NCBI RefSeq assembly: GCF_000384815.1
Contig: NZ_ARQF01000021.1
Span: 62,001-126,000, forward strand
Direction: 5' to 3'
DNA length: 64,000 nt
DNA from: Halodesulfovibrio aestuarii DSM 17919 = ATCC 29578
Lineage (GTDB): Bacteria; Desulfobacterota; Desulfovibrionia; Desulfovibrionales; Desulfovibrionaceae
Shown: positions 53,736 through 62,801 of the stretch, one piece after another
How positions within the stretch are numbered: position 1 is the first letter of the stretch
How the letters are laid out: the number at the start of each line of letters is the position of its first letter
Notes under the pieces: model-generated
The model's input: the letters and a program-made list of their open reading frames with translations, nothing else
Database searches by the model: none
Told to the model about the DNA's origin: nothing
Translations under genes and position numbers: made by a program

Positions 53736-55289
53736 CTATTCAGAGGATGGGGGTTCGTCTTTCTTGCGTTTTTTCTTCGAAAAGGGATGGGATAGTAACT
53801 TTTTCGTTTGTACTGTGACGGAAGACATTTTCTTACCGGATTTTTGTACACCCCGTTTAACTTTTACATCTGCATTGCTCATAGCGGTTCCAGCCTTTTT
53901 ACCAACGAAGAGTATTCCATTTACTGTTGATGAGGCAGCAACGCTTACCCCGTTTGTTGCTGAACTTGCGACGGAAGAGGCAGCAGAGGCCACACTGGAA
54001 ATACCTCCGGTTACTGTAGTTGCAGTAGCTGAAAGTCCCTTGCCAGCACCTTCTGCCGCTGCGGCTGCACCTTTCGTAGCTGTTGTTGCAGCAACTGAAA
54101 CGCCTTTTGTTGCTGCGGAGGTTGCTGTTACAACCCCGCTTGCAACGCTACCGACTGCACTTCTGGAAGTCTGTTTGAGCACTTTTCCTGCATTTGATGC
54201 TCCTGTCATAACTTTTTCAGTGGTGCCGGAAACCCTTTCACGTGTTGTACGAAGTTTTTCCTTTTTTCCTTTTATAGGTTCAGATGTGCTATCTGAACAA
54301 TTTTTAGTTGCACTGTCTAAGTCAGACTGAGAAGAAGAGGCGATACCACGGACAGCATCCCAGGCTTTTGCCATACTGCGTTTTACTGTTTTGGATGCTC
54401 CGGAAATAAGTGATTGAGCAACTGTCGAAATAGTATCTCCGGATGTTCGCATGAACATGGCCGCAGCTTCCCGTGTGGCAGACCTGCGCTGTTCTTTTTT
54501 GCTGAGTAAGTCTTTGTCGGTATAAATGCTCATATAATTACGGGCGATAATACCGCAGCGCATGGTGAGGAGAGCATTCATTGAGCCATCAAGGATAGAG
54601 GCCGTAACAACAGATGCAACAGCCTGTGCGCCCGGAATACTTCCCATAACAGAGGTCGCTACGAGCGGACCGACTATTTGTTGCGTGTATTCTTCCACAA
54701 CAATATCTTCTATCGCACCAGCAAAGAAGGCCGTTGCAGCAACGTTTTTATAGAGTGATATGAGGTCGCCCATGTGCGGACGCTGTGCATACAGTTTCGT
54801 AATTTTGTAGATAAGGTGTGTAATAAGGGCGAACACAATAAGTGTGTCCAATTTCCCGTTTTGTGCCGTTGCTGTACCGACGAAGACTCGTTTAGAGGTT
54901 TCTTCAATAAGACGATTTGCTTCAGTTTTAAGCGCAGTAATACTATCTTCAATTTCTTGTTCTGTTTTGCATGAACATCGCTGATTTTTGAGAAAGAGAT
55001 TTTGTTGCAAACGGTCAATATACGCATGACGATACTCTTGGATTTGCTCTTCTGTCGGGTCTTGAGGAATAATAAGCGGTTTCGGAAAGACAAATAAGGA
55101 AAGGCCGAAATAGGTGAGTACCCCGAAGCACAGGGTAGAGAGTGACCAGAACACTACAGAAACATACGCAGGATTAATGTAAGCAACCACGTCTGCAATT
55201 GTGCGAATACCGGAAAGCAATAACGAAGCAAAAGCTATGGAAATAATAGCGCAAAAAATGAAGAGAATAATTTTGATTTTTGAATGCAT
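53736..55289 (-). CDS. Membrane protein (DUF697/YcjF-like) with 11-residue repeat tail
   Basis: The 517-residue protein is not firmly recognised. Two membrane helices are at about 5-27 and 40-66. A soluble region carries C105-S-C107. A helical Gly/Ala-rich hydrophobic region at about 185-250 (FFAGAIEDIVVEEYTQQIVG, SVMGSIPGAQAVASVV) recalls DUF697/YcjF proteins. From about 381 to 466 the chain is Ala/Ser/Thr-rich with glycines at 385, 396, 407, 418 and 429, then 447 and 458, giving exact 11-residue spacing as in amphipathic lipid-binding helices. A basic tail (KKKRKK) ends it. It sits between leuS and lptE, an order that is usually uninterrupted. Confidence 0.75.
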   Translation of the reverse strand: MHSKIKIILFIFCAIISIAFASLLLSGIRTIADVVAYINPAYVSVVFWSLSTLCFGVLTYFGLSLFVFPKPLIIPQDPTEEQIQEYRHAYIDRLQQNLFLKNQRCSCKTEQEIEDSITALKTEANRLIEETSKRVFVGTATAQNGKLDTLIVFALITHLIYKITKLYAQRPHMGDLISLYKNVAATAFFAGAIEDIVVEEYTQQIVGPLVATSVMGSIPGAQAVASVVTASILDGSMNALLTMRCGIIARNYMSIYTDKDLLSKKEQRRSATREAAAMFMRTSGDTISTVAQSLISGASKTVKRSMAKAWDAVRGIASSSQSDLDSATKNCSDSTSEPIKGKKEKLRTTRERVSGTTEKVMTGASNAGKVLKQTSRSAVGSVASGVVTATSAATKGVSVAATTATKGAAAAAEGAGKGLSATATTVTGGISSVASAASSVASSATNGVSVAASSTVNGILFVGKKAGTAMSNADVKVKRGVQKSGKKMSSVTVQTKKLLSHPFSKKKRKKDEPPSSE

Positions 55290-55507
55290 TGGTGGAATCC
55301 AAAATGTCCATGCTGTAAAGCACGGGATGAAATTGTGCGTTCTATTTCTAATACCTCGCGCATTGCTTTCAGAAAGTGAAGTACTTTTTTGTCCCTGAAG
55401 ACTGGGGTGATTCGTACGCGAACAAGAGTTCTTCCTAGTACGCTATTTTATGCGCACCCCATCCTTTATCTTATTTTCAATGTGGTGAAAACTTTCTGAA
55501 ATGAACA
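55290..55507. other. Intergenic region with nested inverted repeats
   Basis: No gene seen. A nested structure spans 55403-55461: outer TGGGGTG/CACCCCA, middle CGTAC/GTACG (55413-55417 and 55438-55442) and inner GAAC/GTTC with an AAGA loop. It could be a structured small RNA, a protein-binding site or chance. Confidence 0.4.
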
Positions 55508-55545
55508 ATAAAAAAGAGCTACCCTATACAGTTAGGGCAGCCCTT
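55508..55545 (-). terminator. Terminator after leuS
   Basis: 11-bp hairpin GGGCTGCCCTA/TAGGGTAGCTC with G-U pairs, followed by T6 on the minus strand. Confidence 0.85.
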
Positions 55546-55615
55546 TTTATATTCAGAAAGAGTCGTAGTTCGCCAGAGGTTCGCCGGAAAAACGCCGAGC
55601 CGAAGGCAATATAGA

Positions 55616-58105
55616 CTAGTTTGCTACGATGTTGACAAGCTTGCCGGGAACAACGATCACTTTGCGGATAGTTTTTCCTTCGATGTGCTTCATAACGTTT
55701 GTGTCGTTTTTAGCGAGTGCTTCGACTTCGTCTTTGCTTGCAGATGCAGGCACTTCAAGGCGAGCACGAACTTTACCGTTGACCTGTACAACAACGGTAA
55801 GCACATCTTTGACCATTGCTTCTTCGCTGTATGTTGGCCACAGAGCGTGTACGAGACGTTCGCTGTGTCCAAGCTGTTCCCAAATTTCTTCACAAAGGTG
55901 TGGGGTGAATGGGGACATCAGGTTGATAACGGTACTGATTGCAGAGGAGAGAACTTTGCGACCTTTTTCGTCATCTTTTAGCACGTCTTTAGCGAGGTAG
56001 AGCTCGTTCACCAGTTCCATGATTGCTGCAATAGCGGTGTTGAACTGGAAGCGCTGTTCGATGTCATCGCCAGCTTTTTTAACGGTTTCATGCTCTTTAA
56101 GACGGATAGCTTTTGCTTCTTTGCAAGTGCAGTCATCAGCAGTGGAAGAACAAGGGGTAACCGCAATCAGTTCGCCTTCGAGTTCTTCAATGAGACGCCA
56201 GATACGGTTTACAAAACGGAAAGAGCCATCGATACCCGTTTCAGACCATTCGAAGTCACGTTCAGGTGGCGCTGCAAAGAGACAGAAAAGACGAACCGTG
56301 TCCGCACCGTAGCGTGCGATCATTTCGGTCGGGTCAACAACGTTACCTTTAGACTTGGACATCTTGGAGCCATCCATGAGTACCATGCCCTGAGTGAGCA
56401 GGTTCGCAAATGGTTCGTCAAAATCTAAGTAGCCGCAGTCACGCAGAGCTTTTGTAAAGAAGCGTGCGTAGAGCAGGTGAAGAATTGCGTGTTCAACACC
56501 ACCGATGTACTGATCAACTGGTGCCCAGTAGTTAAGAGCTTCCGGAGTAAACGGAGCTTCGTGATTCTGCGCGTCAGTGTAACGTGCAAAGTACCATGAG
56601 GATTCGACAAACGTATCCATGGTGTCAGTTTCGCGACGTGCAGGTTTGCCGCATTTAGGGCAGGTGCAGTCTACAAACTCAGGAGTGTCTGGAAGCGGAG
56701 ATCGACCATCTGTATGAGTCTGTACGTTCAGTGGCAGTTCAATAGGAAGATTTTCTTCTTTTTCAGGAACAATGCCACACTCGTCACAGTATACAACAGG
56801 GATTGGAGCACCCCAGTAGCGCTGACGGGAGATGTTCCAGTCGCGCAGGCGGTAGTTGACTGTTTTTTCGCCACAGTTGTTTTCCTGCAGCCAAACAGCA
56901 ACTTTTTCTTTGCCCTCTTCGTTAGTCAGGCCGGTGAATTCGCCGGAGTTTATCATCATGCCCGGTGTAGAAACTGCTTCGGTCATAGTGGCCGGATCAA
57001 GTTCTTCACCTTCTGGTTGAATAACTACGTGAAGAGGCAGGTCGTATTTACGGGCAAATTCAAAGTCACGCTGATCATGTGCCGGCACTGCCATAACAGC
57101 ACCTGTGCCGTAATCGACAAGGACGAAGTTCGCAACGTATACAGGAACCTTTGCGCCGTTTACCGGGTTGATGCAGTAGGCACCAGTGAAGATGCCTTCT
57201 TTTTCGAGATTGTCAGAAGTACGCTCAATGCGATCCATATTGGTGATTCGTTTTACGAATGCGCGTACGTCATCAGCATGCTCTGTACCTTCAATAAGTT
57301 TTTCCACCATTGGGTGTTCTGGTGCGAGGCTCATGAAGGAAACACCGAATACGGTATCCGGACGGGTTGTGAAGACTGGGATAATTTCTTCGGAATTTTC
57401 AACTTTAAACTGGATTTCAGCACCGATAGATTTACCGATCCAGTTTTCCTGCATGGAGATAACGCGATCCGGCCAGCCACCTTTAAGCTTTTCAAGGTCG
57501 GCAAGCAGTTCTTCTGCGTAGTCTGTGATTTTAAGGAACCACTGTGCGAGGTCACGTTGTTCTACAACAGAGTCGCAACGCCAGCAAAGGCCGTCTTCAA
57601 CCTGCTCGTTAGCAAGAACAGTGTTACAAGTAGGGCACCAGTTCTGAGCCTGACGCTTACGGTAGAGCAAACCCTTTTCAAGGAATTTGAGGAAGAATAA
57701 CTGTTCCCAGCGGTAGTATTCTTTATCGCAGGTGGCAAGCTCTCGACGCCAATCGAAAGAGTAACCGAGGCGTGAAAGCTGGTTACGCATATTGTCGATG
57801 TTGGAGTGAGTCCACTTTGCAGGGTGGATGTTGTTTTTGATAGCGGCGTTTTCTGCAGGAAGACCGAAAGCATCCCAGCCCATAGGATGCATTACGTTTT
57901 TGCCTTTCATACGCATAAAACGTGCTACGACGTCACCTAGGGAGTAGTTGCGAACATGACCCATGTGAATGTTGCCCGAAGGGTACGGGAACATCTCCAG
58001 CACATAGTGTTTAGGTTTGTCCGATGTGTGATCGGTGTGAAAATCGCCGTTGGTAGCCCAAGTTTGCTGCCACTTAGTTTCTATGGCTTGCGGATCATAT
58101 TTCAT
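55616..58105 (-). CDS. leuS: Leucyl-tRNA synthetase
   Basis: Class I synthetase charging tRNA-Leu. The HIGH-type motif is SGNIHMGHVRNYS (about 43-55 from the chosen start). The CP1 editing domain includes FTTRPDTVFGVSFMSLAPEHP. A zinc-ribbon-like CDECG is in the editing insert, and KMSKSKGN is near residue 582. The anticodon-binding domain contains FTPHLCEEIWEQLG. The ATG at 58105, giving MKYDPQAIETKW, matches the family N-terminus and has GGAA upstream; an ATG at 58135 lacks a ribosome binding site. It is 829 residues. A 42-codon frame ends 29 bases before the chosen start. Confidence 0.97.
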   Translation of the reverse strand: MKYDPQAIETKWQQTWATNGDFHTDHTSDKPKHYVLEMFPYPSGNIHMGHVRNYSLGDVVARFMRMKGKNVMHPMGWDAFGLPAENAAIKNNIHPAKWTHSNIDNMRNQLSRLGYSFDWRRELATCDKEYYRWEQLFFLKFLEKGLLYRKRQAQNWCPTCNTVLANEQVEDGLCWRCDSVVEQRDLAQWFLKITDYAEELLADLEKLKGGWPDRVISMQENWIGKSIGAEIQFKVENSEEIIPVFTTRPDTVFGVSFMSLAPEHPMVEKLIEGTEHADDVRAFVKRITNMDRIERTSDNLEKEGIFTGAYCINPVNGAKVPVYVANFVLVDYGTGAVMAVPAHDQRDFEFARKYDLPLHVVIQPEGEELDPATMTEAVSTPGMMINSGEFTGLTNEEGKEKVAVWLQENNCGEKTVNYRLRDWNISRQRYWGAPIPVVYCDECGIVPEKEENLPIELPLNVQTHTDGRSPLPDTPEFVDCTCPKCGKPARRETDTMDTFVESSWYFARYTDAQNHEAPFTPEALNYWAPVDQYIGGVEHAILHLLYARFFTKALRDCGYLDFDEPFANLLTQGMVLMDGSKMSKSKGNVVDPTEMIARYGADTVRLFCLFAAPPERDFEWSETGIDGSFRFVNRIWRLIEELEGELIAVTPCSSTADDCTCKEAKAIRLKEHETVKKAGDDIEQRFQFNTAIAAIMELVNELYLAKDVLKDDEKGRKVLSSAISTVINLMSPFTPHLCEEIWEQLGHSERLVHALWPTYSEEAMVKDVLTVVVQVNGKVRARLEVPASASKDEVEALAKNDTNVMKHIEGKTIRKVIVVPGKLVNIVAN

Positions 58106-58134
58106 TGCCGACAGTTCCTTTGATCTTTCGCTCA

Positions 58135-58263
58135 TTAAAAAGGTCTGTTGCTGATGATGTGGCTTAGAGAGATGGCTTCTGCGGCAAGGACTTTGCCCTG
58201 CATCCGCAAGGGGGATGCCCTCTTAACCTCGTCTACAAAAGGTTCCAGCGTGAAATTGTGCAT
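58135..58263 (-). CDS. Short upstream frame (42 residues) before leuS
   Basis: This minus-strand frame starts with ATG 5 bases after AAAGG and ends in TAA that overlaps an ATG in the leuS frame (TAATG). The product is amphipathic (LEPFVDEVKRASPLRMQGKV, then an aliphatic stretch). It holds four Leu codons, all different, so a classical Leu attenuator is not obvious. It may be a leader peptide or a small protein translated with leuS, or chance. No homologue is known to me. Confidence 0.45.
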   Translation of the reverse strand: MHNFTLEPFVDEVKRASPLRMQGKVLAAEAISLSHIISNRPF

Positions 58264-58662
58264 GGGGGCCTTTATGTATGTAAACAACAGATTTTGATTC
58301 TTATAAAATATATTTAGTTACGCAGATATTTTTTTGTCCGTTTGGAACAATTTAAAGAGTCTGGAACTTCATATTTATTTTTAATGCCTTGCAATACAAA
58401 ACTACCTGTCCTTCGGCAAGAGAAGGAAGAGCTGTTTTACGCAAAAATGTTATTTTTAACAGGAGATGCCCGGACTTCTTGAAAAAGGAGTCCGGGCATA
58501 AAAAACGCTATATATGAAGGCGACTGAAAAAAAGATACATAAGGAAGCCTACGTCGTAATTATCGGGGAGAAGCCTCGTGTAATTGCGGTCGAGAGTTTT
58601 TACTCTTGCAGGTCTAGGGCAGAGCCAGCCGTTGGAGACGTTCTTATGTATATTTTAATTTC
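58264..58662. other. Intergenic region between nusB and leuS with inverted repeats
   Basis: A ~400-base gap. A perfect 11-bp inverted repeat (ATGCCCGGACT with AGTCCGGGCAT, about 58465-58499) has its T run on the wrong side for a terminator on either strand. A second hairpin, AATTATCGGGG with CCTCGTGTAATT, lies at about 58557-58584. A 50-codon plus-strand frame (58515-58667) has no ribosome binding site and is not called. No T-box motif is seen. Confidence 0.45.
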
Positions 58663-59130
58663 TTAGTACTTAAGTTCCAGTGTGCCTTCTTCTAAAGCTT
58701 TTGCAGCAGCGTCTAGTAGACCGTTAACAAAAGGACGAGAACGGTCATCACCATACTGCTTTGCAAGTTCGATAGCTTCGTTAATTGCAACTTTGGGTGG
58801 AATATCTTCACGGTAGAGCATTTCAAAAACTGCAAGGCGAAGCAGAGTGATTTCAATTTTACCAATACGTTCCACTTTCCAGTGGCGGGAAAATTGAGAG
58901 ATCACATCATCGAGAGCGCGGTAGTTGCTCCATACGCCTTCGATAAGTTCCCAAGTGAAGCCTTCCGGCTGGCACTGGGCTTCCGGCTTGTCAGCATTGT
59001 CAGGGGAAGTCATGTAGGCTTCCTGCAAAGCTTCAATAGTCATAGCCGGAGAGAAGTTTAAGCCGTACAAAAATTGGAAAGCTTGTGCACGTGCCAACTT
59101 GCGTGGTATTTTCTTTGGTTTATTAGCCAT
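58663..59130 (-). CDS. nusB: Transcription antitermination factor NusB
   Basis: A 155-residue all-helical RNA-binding protein that joins NusE in antitermination on rRNA operons. The conserved start RKLARAQAFQFLYGLNF and the C-terminal signature IGKIEITLLRLAVFEMLYREDIPPKVAINEAIELAKQYG with FVNGLLDAAAK identify it. It starts 3 bases after the ribH stop, the common ribH-nusB arrangement, and ends the riboflavin unit. Confidence 0.97.
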   Translation of the reverse strand: MANKPKKIPRKLARAQAFQFLYGLNFSPAMTIEALQEAYMTSPDNADKPEAQCQPEGFTWELIEGVWSNYRALDDVISQFSRHWKVERIGKIEITLLRLAVFEMLYREDIPPKVAINEAIELAKQYGDDRSRPFVNGLLDAAAKALEEGTLELKY

Positions 59131-59133
59131 ATA

Positions 59134-59604
59134 TTACAATTGCTCCAGAACACGGTATGTTTCAAGCATGGCGGAAGCGGCTTCAACGCCTTTGTTACCA
59201 CCTTTGGAGCCTGCGCGTTCAATTGCTTGTTCGAGGGAATCACAGGTGAGCAGACCGAAACCGACAGGAATGCCGGAATCAAGGCTTACCTGAGCAAGGC
59301 CCTTTGCACATTCATTACATACGAAATCAAAATGAGGAGTGGCGCCGCGAATAACTGCGCCGAGTGCTACTATGCCATCATATTTACCGCTTGCAGCCAG
59401 CTTTTTAGCAGCGATTGGCATTTCAAATGCTCCCGGAAGCTTAACAATAGTCATATTTTCGCGGTCACCGCCATTACGGGCGAGGTAATCTACTGCGCCA
59501 CCAACAAGACGATCAACAACAAAGTCGTTGAAACGGGTTGCGATGATTGCAATTTTAAGACCTTTAGCGTCGAACTGACCTTCGATAGTTTCAATATGCA
59601 GCAT
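59134..59604 (-). CDS. ribH: 6,7-dimethyl-8-ribityllumazine synthase
   Basis: Condenses 5-amino-6-ribitylamino-uracil with dihydroxybutanone phosphate, the penultimate step of riboflavin synthesis. It is 156 residues, the flavodoxin-like monomer of the 60-mer shell. Motifs are [46 protein letters not shown] and [20 protein letters not shown] with the catalytic His in the third. AAGGAG precedes the ATG. A hairpin terminator separates it from ribBA, 135 bases upstream, so some control between the two is likely. Confidence 0.97.
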   Translation of the reverse strand: MLHIETIEGQFDAKGLKIAIIATRFNDFVVDRLVGGAVDYLARNGGDRENMTIVKLPGAFEMPIAAKKLAASGKYDGIVALGAVIRGATPHFDFVCNECAKGLAQVSLDSGIPVGFGLLTCDSLEQAIERAGSKGGNKGVEAASAMLETYRVLEQL

Positions 59605-59672
59605 GGTATAATCTCCTTCTTGAGACCTACTTTTACTCCAGCAGCAAAAGTGGGTCGATAAGTATAGAACAA

Positions 59673-59714
59673 GCTCCCTAGCCCTGAAAAGAACTATTTT
59701 TAGGGCTAGGGAGC
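59673..59714 (-). terminator. Strong hairpin between ribBA and ribH
   Basis: Perfect 13-bp arms GCTCCCTAGCCCT/AGGGCTAGGGAGC with further A/T pairing inside the loop. On the minus strand it is followed by TTGTTCT. It probably ends most ribBA transcripts. Confidence 0.8.
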
Positions 59715-59739
59715 ATATTGTTAATTTGAACGATGGTTA

Positions 59740-60957
59740 TTACTTGGAATCATTAAGATGTTCAAGCATGTGTCCCATTTTTTCTTTTTTGGTGCGCAGG
59801 TAGTCTTCGTTGAATTCGCAGGCGTTCATTTCAATCGGAACACGTTCTACAACTTCAATTCCGTATCCTTCAATACCAACAATCTTTTTAGGGTTATTGG
59901 TCATCATGCGCATCTGGCGTACGCCGAGGTCAACCAGCATCTGTGCGCCGATACCGTAGTCACGAAGATCAGCTTTAAAGCCGAGTTTCTCGTTTGCTTC
60001 TACGGTGTCGTAGCCCTGATCCTGAAGGTTGTATGCTTTAATTTTGTTGGCAAGTCCGATACCGCGTCCTTCCTGACGCATGTACAGAATGATTCCCTGA
60101 TCTTCTGCCTGAACTTTACACATTGCGTTTGCAAGCTGGTCGCCGCAATCACAACGCATGGAACCAAGTACGTCACCAGTGAGGCATTCACTATGTACAC
60201 GAACGAGTACTGGCTTACTGGAGTCAATTGGTCCTTTAACAAGAGCAAGATGAGTTTCCGGCTCAAGTTCGTTTTCGTATGCGATGACTTTGAATTCACC
60301 ATACTTGGTAGGCAGTTCTGCTTCTGCAACGCGTTTGACGGACAGTTCGTCAGGGCGCATGCGGTGGCGGATCAAATCACGGATGGTTGCGATTTTCATA
60401 TCATGCTTTTTAGCAAATTCAACGAGATCTGGCATGCGTGCCATTTCGCCGTCATCTTTCATGATTTCGCAAATTACTGCTGCACCTTTTAGGCCGCCAA
60501 GTTTTGCAAGGTCCACAGAACCTTCTGTTTGGCCAGCACGAACAAGAACGCCGCCTTTCTGGGCGCGTAGTGGAAAAATATGACCCGGTGTGACAATGTC
60601 ATCCGGTTGTACGTCGTTTGCAATAGCTGCAAGGATAGTTGTTGCACGGTCTTTAGCGGAGATCCCAGTGGTTACGCCAGTACGCGCTTCAATGGAAACG
60701 GTAAAGTTGGTGCCGAATTTGGAACCGTTGCGCTGGGTCATCATAGGTAAGTCAAGCTTGTCCACCCATTCCGGGGCAAGTGCAAGACAAATAAGTCCGC
60801 GACCATGTGTTGCCATAAAGTTGATAACTTCTGGTGTTACATGCTCAGCAGCAATAGTAAGGTCACCTTCGTTCTCGCGGTCTTCGTCGTCTACGAGAAT
60901 AAGCATCCGACCTTTTTTGATCTCTTCAATGGCCTCTTCGGCCGTACACATAGGCAT
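59740..60957 (-). CDS. ribBA: Bifunctional DHBP synthase/GTP cyclohydrolase II
   Basis: The N-terminal half (about 1-200) makes 3,4-dihydroxy-2-butanone 4-phosphate ([29 protein letters not shown]). The C-terminal half opens GTP ([19 protein letters not shown] with three zinc-binding cysteines, then [10 protein letters not shown]). The two substrates feed ribH and ribD. ATG at 60957 lies 5 bases after GAGGTG; a start further upstream would lack a site. The 405 residues match the family. It follows ribE by 64 bases. Confidence 0.96.
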   Translation of the reverse strand: MPMCTAEEAIEEIKKGRMLILVDDEDRENEGDLTIAAEHVTPEVINFMATHGRGLICLALAPEWVDKLDLPMMTQRNGSKFGTNFTVSIEARTGVTTGISAKDRATTILAAIANDVQPDDIVTPGHIFPLRAQKGGVLVRAGQTEGSVDLAKLGGLKGAAVICEIMKDDGEMARMPDLVEFAKKHDMKIATIRDLIRHRMRPDELSVKRVAEAELPTKYGEFKVIAYENELEPETHLALVKGPIDSSKPVLVRVHSECLTGDVLGSMRCDCGDQLANAMCKVQAEDQGIILYMRQEGRGIGLANKIKAYNLQDQGYDTVEANEKLGFKADLRDYGIGAQMLVDLGVRQMRMMTNNPKKIVGIEGYGIEVVERVPIEMNACEFNEDYLRTKKEKMGHMLEHLNDSK

Positions 60958-61021
60958 TGTCGCACCTCGTTGTATGTTCTTAAACTGCATGTCCCACGAA
61001 GCAGATTAATGAATGCGAAAA

Positions 61022-61684
61022 TTAGAATCCATTCTTTCTGAGAAACTCTTCAGTAATAGAGCTGGGAGCAGATTTCTCCTGCGTCGCATTGGGCTGCCAT
61101 GCTCCAAGCATACGCTGAACGTATTTTCCAATAACGTCCGTCTCTATATTAACACTGTAGCCCGGATTCCACTGAGCTATTGTGGTAATTTTTTGAGTTT
61201 CGGGGATTATGTTTACTTCTAGAAAACTGTTTCCACAAGCATTAACTGTAAGGCTGATTCCGTCCAGAGTCACAGAGCCTTTAGGAATAACCTGTGTCTC
61301 GAACTCCTGCGGGAAAGTAATCCTGTAGATTTTGGAAAGCCCTGCCGGACGAACAGAATCTACAGTGCCGATACAGTCAACGTGTCCACTTACAATGTGT
61401 CCGCCGAGACGGTCTCCCATTGCAAGAGCGCGCTCAAGGTTTACTTTGCTGCCGGATTTGAGTTTACCAAGGTTGGTAAGCCCCATTGTCTCAGCAGATG
61501 CATAAACAGTAAACCAGTCTGCGCCGAAATCTTCAACAGTAAGACACACACCGTTAGTCGCGATGGATTCACCGAGTACGTAGTCGGTTAATTCGCAGCG
61601 TGGCTTAATTGTAAGGCGAGTTTCTTTGCCCATATTCTGAACAGAGCGGACTTCGCCTTGCCCAAGAATGATTCCTGTGAACAT
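61022..61684 (-). CDS. ribE: Riboflavin synthase alpha chain
   Basis: Dismutates two lumazines to riboflavin plus the pyrimidine. The 220-residue trimer subunit has two homologous lumazine-binding barrels. Barrel one starts MFTGIILGQGEV and contains ESIATNGVCLTVE; barrel two contains GGHIVSGHVDCIGTV and GSVTLDGISLTVN. The gene begins 1 base after the ribD stop and is followed by ribBA. Confidence 0.97.
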   Translation of the reverse strand: MFTGIILGQGEVRSVQNMGKETRLTIKPRCELTDYVLGESIATNGVCLTVEDFGADWFTVYASAETMGLTNLGKLKSGSKVNLERALAMGDRLGGHIVSGHVDCIGTVDSVRPAGLSKIYRITFPQEFETQVIPKGSVTLDGISLTVNACGNSFLEVNIIPETQKITTIAQWNPGYSVNIETDVIGKYVQRMLGAWQPNATQEKSAPSSITEEFLRKNGF

Positions 61685-61685
61685 G

Positions 61686-62801
61686 CTAAATTTCCTGTCG
61701 ACGTAATGTTAGTATAACATCCTCGCCGCTAAGTTCCGTTTTGATAATTCGCAAGCGGAGCGCTTCGTCCATGGTTGCAATGGTTTTACCAGAAAAAATA
61801 TCGGGTGCGCTGTGATCTCCGACAATTTTTGGAGCCATATGCAACTGAAATTCGTTAACAAGATTGTTCTCAAGAAGCGATAGTGCCAATTTTCCCCCGC
61901 CTTCGCAAAGGGTGTAGAGGCAGTTTTTTTCCTGACGCAGCCAGATAAGTCCTGCTGCAATATCAAGCTTGCCTTCGTGCTCCGGCAAACTGGTAACTAA
62001 ACACCCGAGTGATGTTAGTCTGCTTGCAGCATCAGATAAGGCTGATTTTTCATTTGTCCAGAAAATAACTTGCTCAGGGCGCTCTTTCAAAAGTGTAAAT
62101 TGTGCAGGATCTTCGGGAAGGTGCTTGGTAACAATTACAGCAAGCGGTTGCCGCTCAACACCTTCGAGACGACAGGTAAGTTGTGGATTATCTGCGTAGA
62201 AGGTGCCACCACCCACAATTACTGCATCAACTTTTTTTCTGAGTTCATGAACCCGTTTGCGGGATTCTTCACCGCTGATCCACTGGGAGTGACCTGTCCG
62301 TGTGGCAATTTTGCCGTCTAAAGTGGAGGCAAGCTTTAGTGTCGTGAACGGGTACGGGGTTTGAATCCAGGTGAGAAAATCGGAGACGAGGGTACGGCAT
62401 TCTTCTTCAAGCATCCCTGTTTCAACAGAAACTCCGTTTTCCCGTAAAAACTCTGCGCCGCCTTTTGCTTTCGGATTCGGATCCTGCAAGCCGATAATTA
62501 CACGTTTAATTCCGGCTTCCAAAATAGCTTTCGAGCACGGTGGTGTTTTGCCGTAGTGGTTGCATGGCTCAAGTGTAACATACATTGAGCAATTCTCTGG
62601 GGAAATGCCTTTCGCAGCCGCATCGTTGAGGCATTCTATTTCAGCATGTGGTTTGCCACAGGCAGTATGGTAGCCTTCGGCAACAATCTGTCCATGCTGA
62701 ACAAGTACAGCACCGACTGTTGGATTGGGGGCTGCTGCACCGCGTCCTTTTTCAGCAAGAGCAATTGCCCAGCGCATAAAATGAGCATTAGGATGCTGCA
62801 T
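61686..62801 (-). CDS. ribD: Bifunctional riboflavin deaminase-reductase RibD
   Basis: The N-terminal zinc deaminase (about 1-145) shows [23 protein letters not shown] and [12 protein letters not shown]. The C-terminal NADPH reductase (about 146-365) has [39 protein letters not shown] and [12 protein letters not shown]. Together these convert the pyrimidine product of GTP cyclohydrolase II to the ribitylamino form. It overlaps the dCMP deaminase gene upstream by 14 bases. The 371 residues are normal. Confidence 0.97.
   Translation of the reverse strand: MQHPNAHFMRWAIALAEKGRGAAAPNPTVGAVLVQHGQIVAEGYHTACGKPHAEIECLNDAAAKGISPENCSMYVTLEPCNHYGKTPPCSKAILEAGIKRVIIGLQDPNPKAKGGAEFLRENGVSVETGMLEEECRTLVSDFLTWIQTPYPFTTLKLASTLDGKIATRTGHSQWISGEESRKRVHELRKKVDAVIVGGGTFYADNPQLTCRLEGVERQPLAVIVTKHLPEDPAQFTLLKERPEQVIFWTNEKSALSDAASRLTSLGCLVTSLPEHEGKLDIAAGLIWLRQEKNCLYTLCEGGGKLALSLLENNLVNEFQLHMAPKIVGDHSAPDIFSGKTIATMDEALRLRIIKTELSGEDVILTLRRQEI

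Noticed and set aside
56714-57700. Plus-strand open frame (328 codons) opposite leuS
   Set aside because: Antisense to conserved leuS coding sequence, Phe- and Cys-rich composition and no family motif, so a shadow.
58106-58460. T-box leader for leuS
   Set aside because: I looked for the conserved T-box bulge (GGTGG-type) followed by an intrinsic terminator and found neither.
58515-58667. 50-codon plus-strand frame between leuS and nusB
   Set aside because: No ribosome binding site, overlaps the nusB 3' end on the opposite strand, and no family resemblance.
59758-60492. Plus-strand open frame (244 codons) opposite ribBA
   Set aside because: Same reason: fully antisense to a well-conserved gene with unnatural composition.
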